DNA of 64,000 bases, taken from Hephaestia sp. MAHUQ-44. Lineage in GTDB: Bacteria > Pseudomonadota > Alphaproteobacteria > Sphingomonadales > Sphingomonadaceae. Position numbers and translations under genes: made by a program. Numbering within the stretch: position 1 is the stretch's first letter; each line of letters opens with the position of its first letter. Under the pieces are notes generated by a model, which was given only the letters and a program-made list of their open reading frames with translations, made no database searches and was not told where the DNA came from. Below, piece by piece: positions 63,871 to 64,000 of the stretch. The stretch is taken from NCBI RefSeq assembly GCF_023806085.1, contig NZ_JAMSLX010000012.1, positions 32,896 through 96,895 on the forward strand. The letters are read 5' to 3'.

Positions 63871-64000
63871 TGATCTGCCCCCCGCTGAGTGGCCCAGAGA
63901 CTATGATAGTCTGGACCACGAAAGGGACGACGAATGCCGAGCAAGAAGCATAAGCCGGAAGAGATTATCGGCAAGCTGCGTGAAGTTGAGATTGTGCTGG
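63871..64000 (+). mobile_element. IS3-family insertion sequence, left end (truncated by the window)
   Basis: The probable left terminal repeat begins TGATCTGCCCCCC at 63871, in the TG start form of IS3-family ends. The transposase OrfA begins 63 nt inside it. The right part of the element lies outside the window, so the group and the terminal repeats cannot be confirmed. Confidence 0.75.
63934..64000 (+). CDS. IS3-family transposase OrfA, N-terminal fragment
   Basis: ATG 63934, after AAAGGGA, opens a frame reading MPSKKHKPEEIIGKLREVEI at the window edge. This is the N-terminus of the helix-turn-helix OrfA of IS3-family elements of a type widespread in alphaproteobacteria. OrfB should follow outside the window through a minus-one frameshift. 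Confidence 0.85.
   Translation, partial: MPSKKHKPEEIIGKLREVEIVL

Overview
The window is GC-rich, densely coded chromosome, most likely from a sphingomonad (Alphaproteobacteria, Sphingomonadales). Three things point that way. The translation operon rimP-nusA-ylxR-infB-rbfA-truB-rpsO-pnp is intact. A circularly permuted two-piece tmRNA gene encodes the tag ANDNEALAIAA. There are also three TonB-dependent receptors and the small families DUF1285, DUF3297 and DUF2946. No phage, CRISPR array, tRNA or rRNA gene was found. The only conventional mobile element is the left end of an IS3-family insertion sequence at the right edge.

Layout. 1-3190: the start of a TonB gene (minus), a secreted hypothetical protein, folB, a glutathione transferase and a GNAT acetyltransferase. 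3280-5632: a tightly coupled DUF1285 / CoA-pyrophosphatase NUDIX / CCA-adding enzyme operon, convergent with a GGDEF-EAL protein. 7362-10743: kynureninase with an arylformamidase-like hydrolase, a small ORF, and a divergent LysR regulator. 10818-15011: parC, a hybrid histidine kinase and a small secreted Cys protein. 15350-19677: an acyl-CoA module (thiolase, short-chain dehydrogenase, enoyl-CoA hydratase, two hotdog thioesterases), interrupted by a DUF559 nuclease gene enclosed by inverted REP-like repeats. 19692-20942: a lipoprotein sugar dehydrogenase. 21135-32131: the translation and RNA-decay operon, with tdk and a small secreted protein inserted. 32490-32825: tmRNA. 32931-36592: an Rrf2 regulator, mscL, lemA, two TPM-domain genes and a NUDIX gene. 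36711-41906: a complex I accessory subunit, hrpB and ligA. 42069-50945: a probable metal-uptake region with two receptors, a PepSY protein, a His-rich DUF2946 protein and a LytS/LytTR two-component pair. 51204-57399: mixed housekeeping and accessory genes ending in typA. 57540-63769: a third receptor, a TelA-XpaC pair, an inositol-phosphatase-family gene and pmbA.

The most interesting signals lie between and inside the genes. A 35-nt REP-like palindrome with an asymmetric head occurs as two inverted pairs. One pair brackets the DUF559 nuclease gene, and the other sits in frame inside hrpB, where it adds about 34 residues. A separate structured element of about 105 bp occurs three times within 4.6 kb, and each time its terminal CTAG/CTAA supplies the stop codon of a neighbouring gene. 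Further dispersed palindromes (a CGTCA-CCGG family and a CTGAGCTTGTCGAAG family), a long hairpin next to typA, and interleaved inverted repeats before telA add to the picture.

Limits: all functions are read from sequence and memory of protein families. No database search, folding calculation or alignment program was run.
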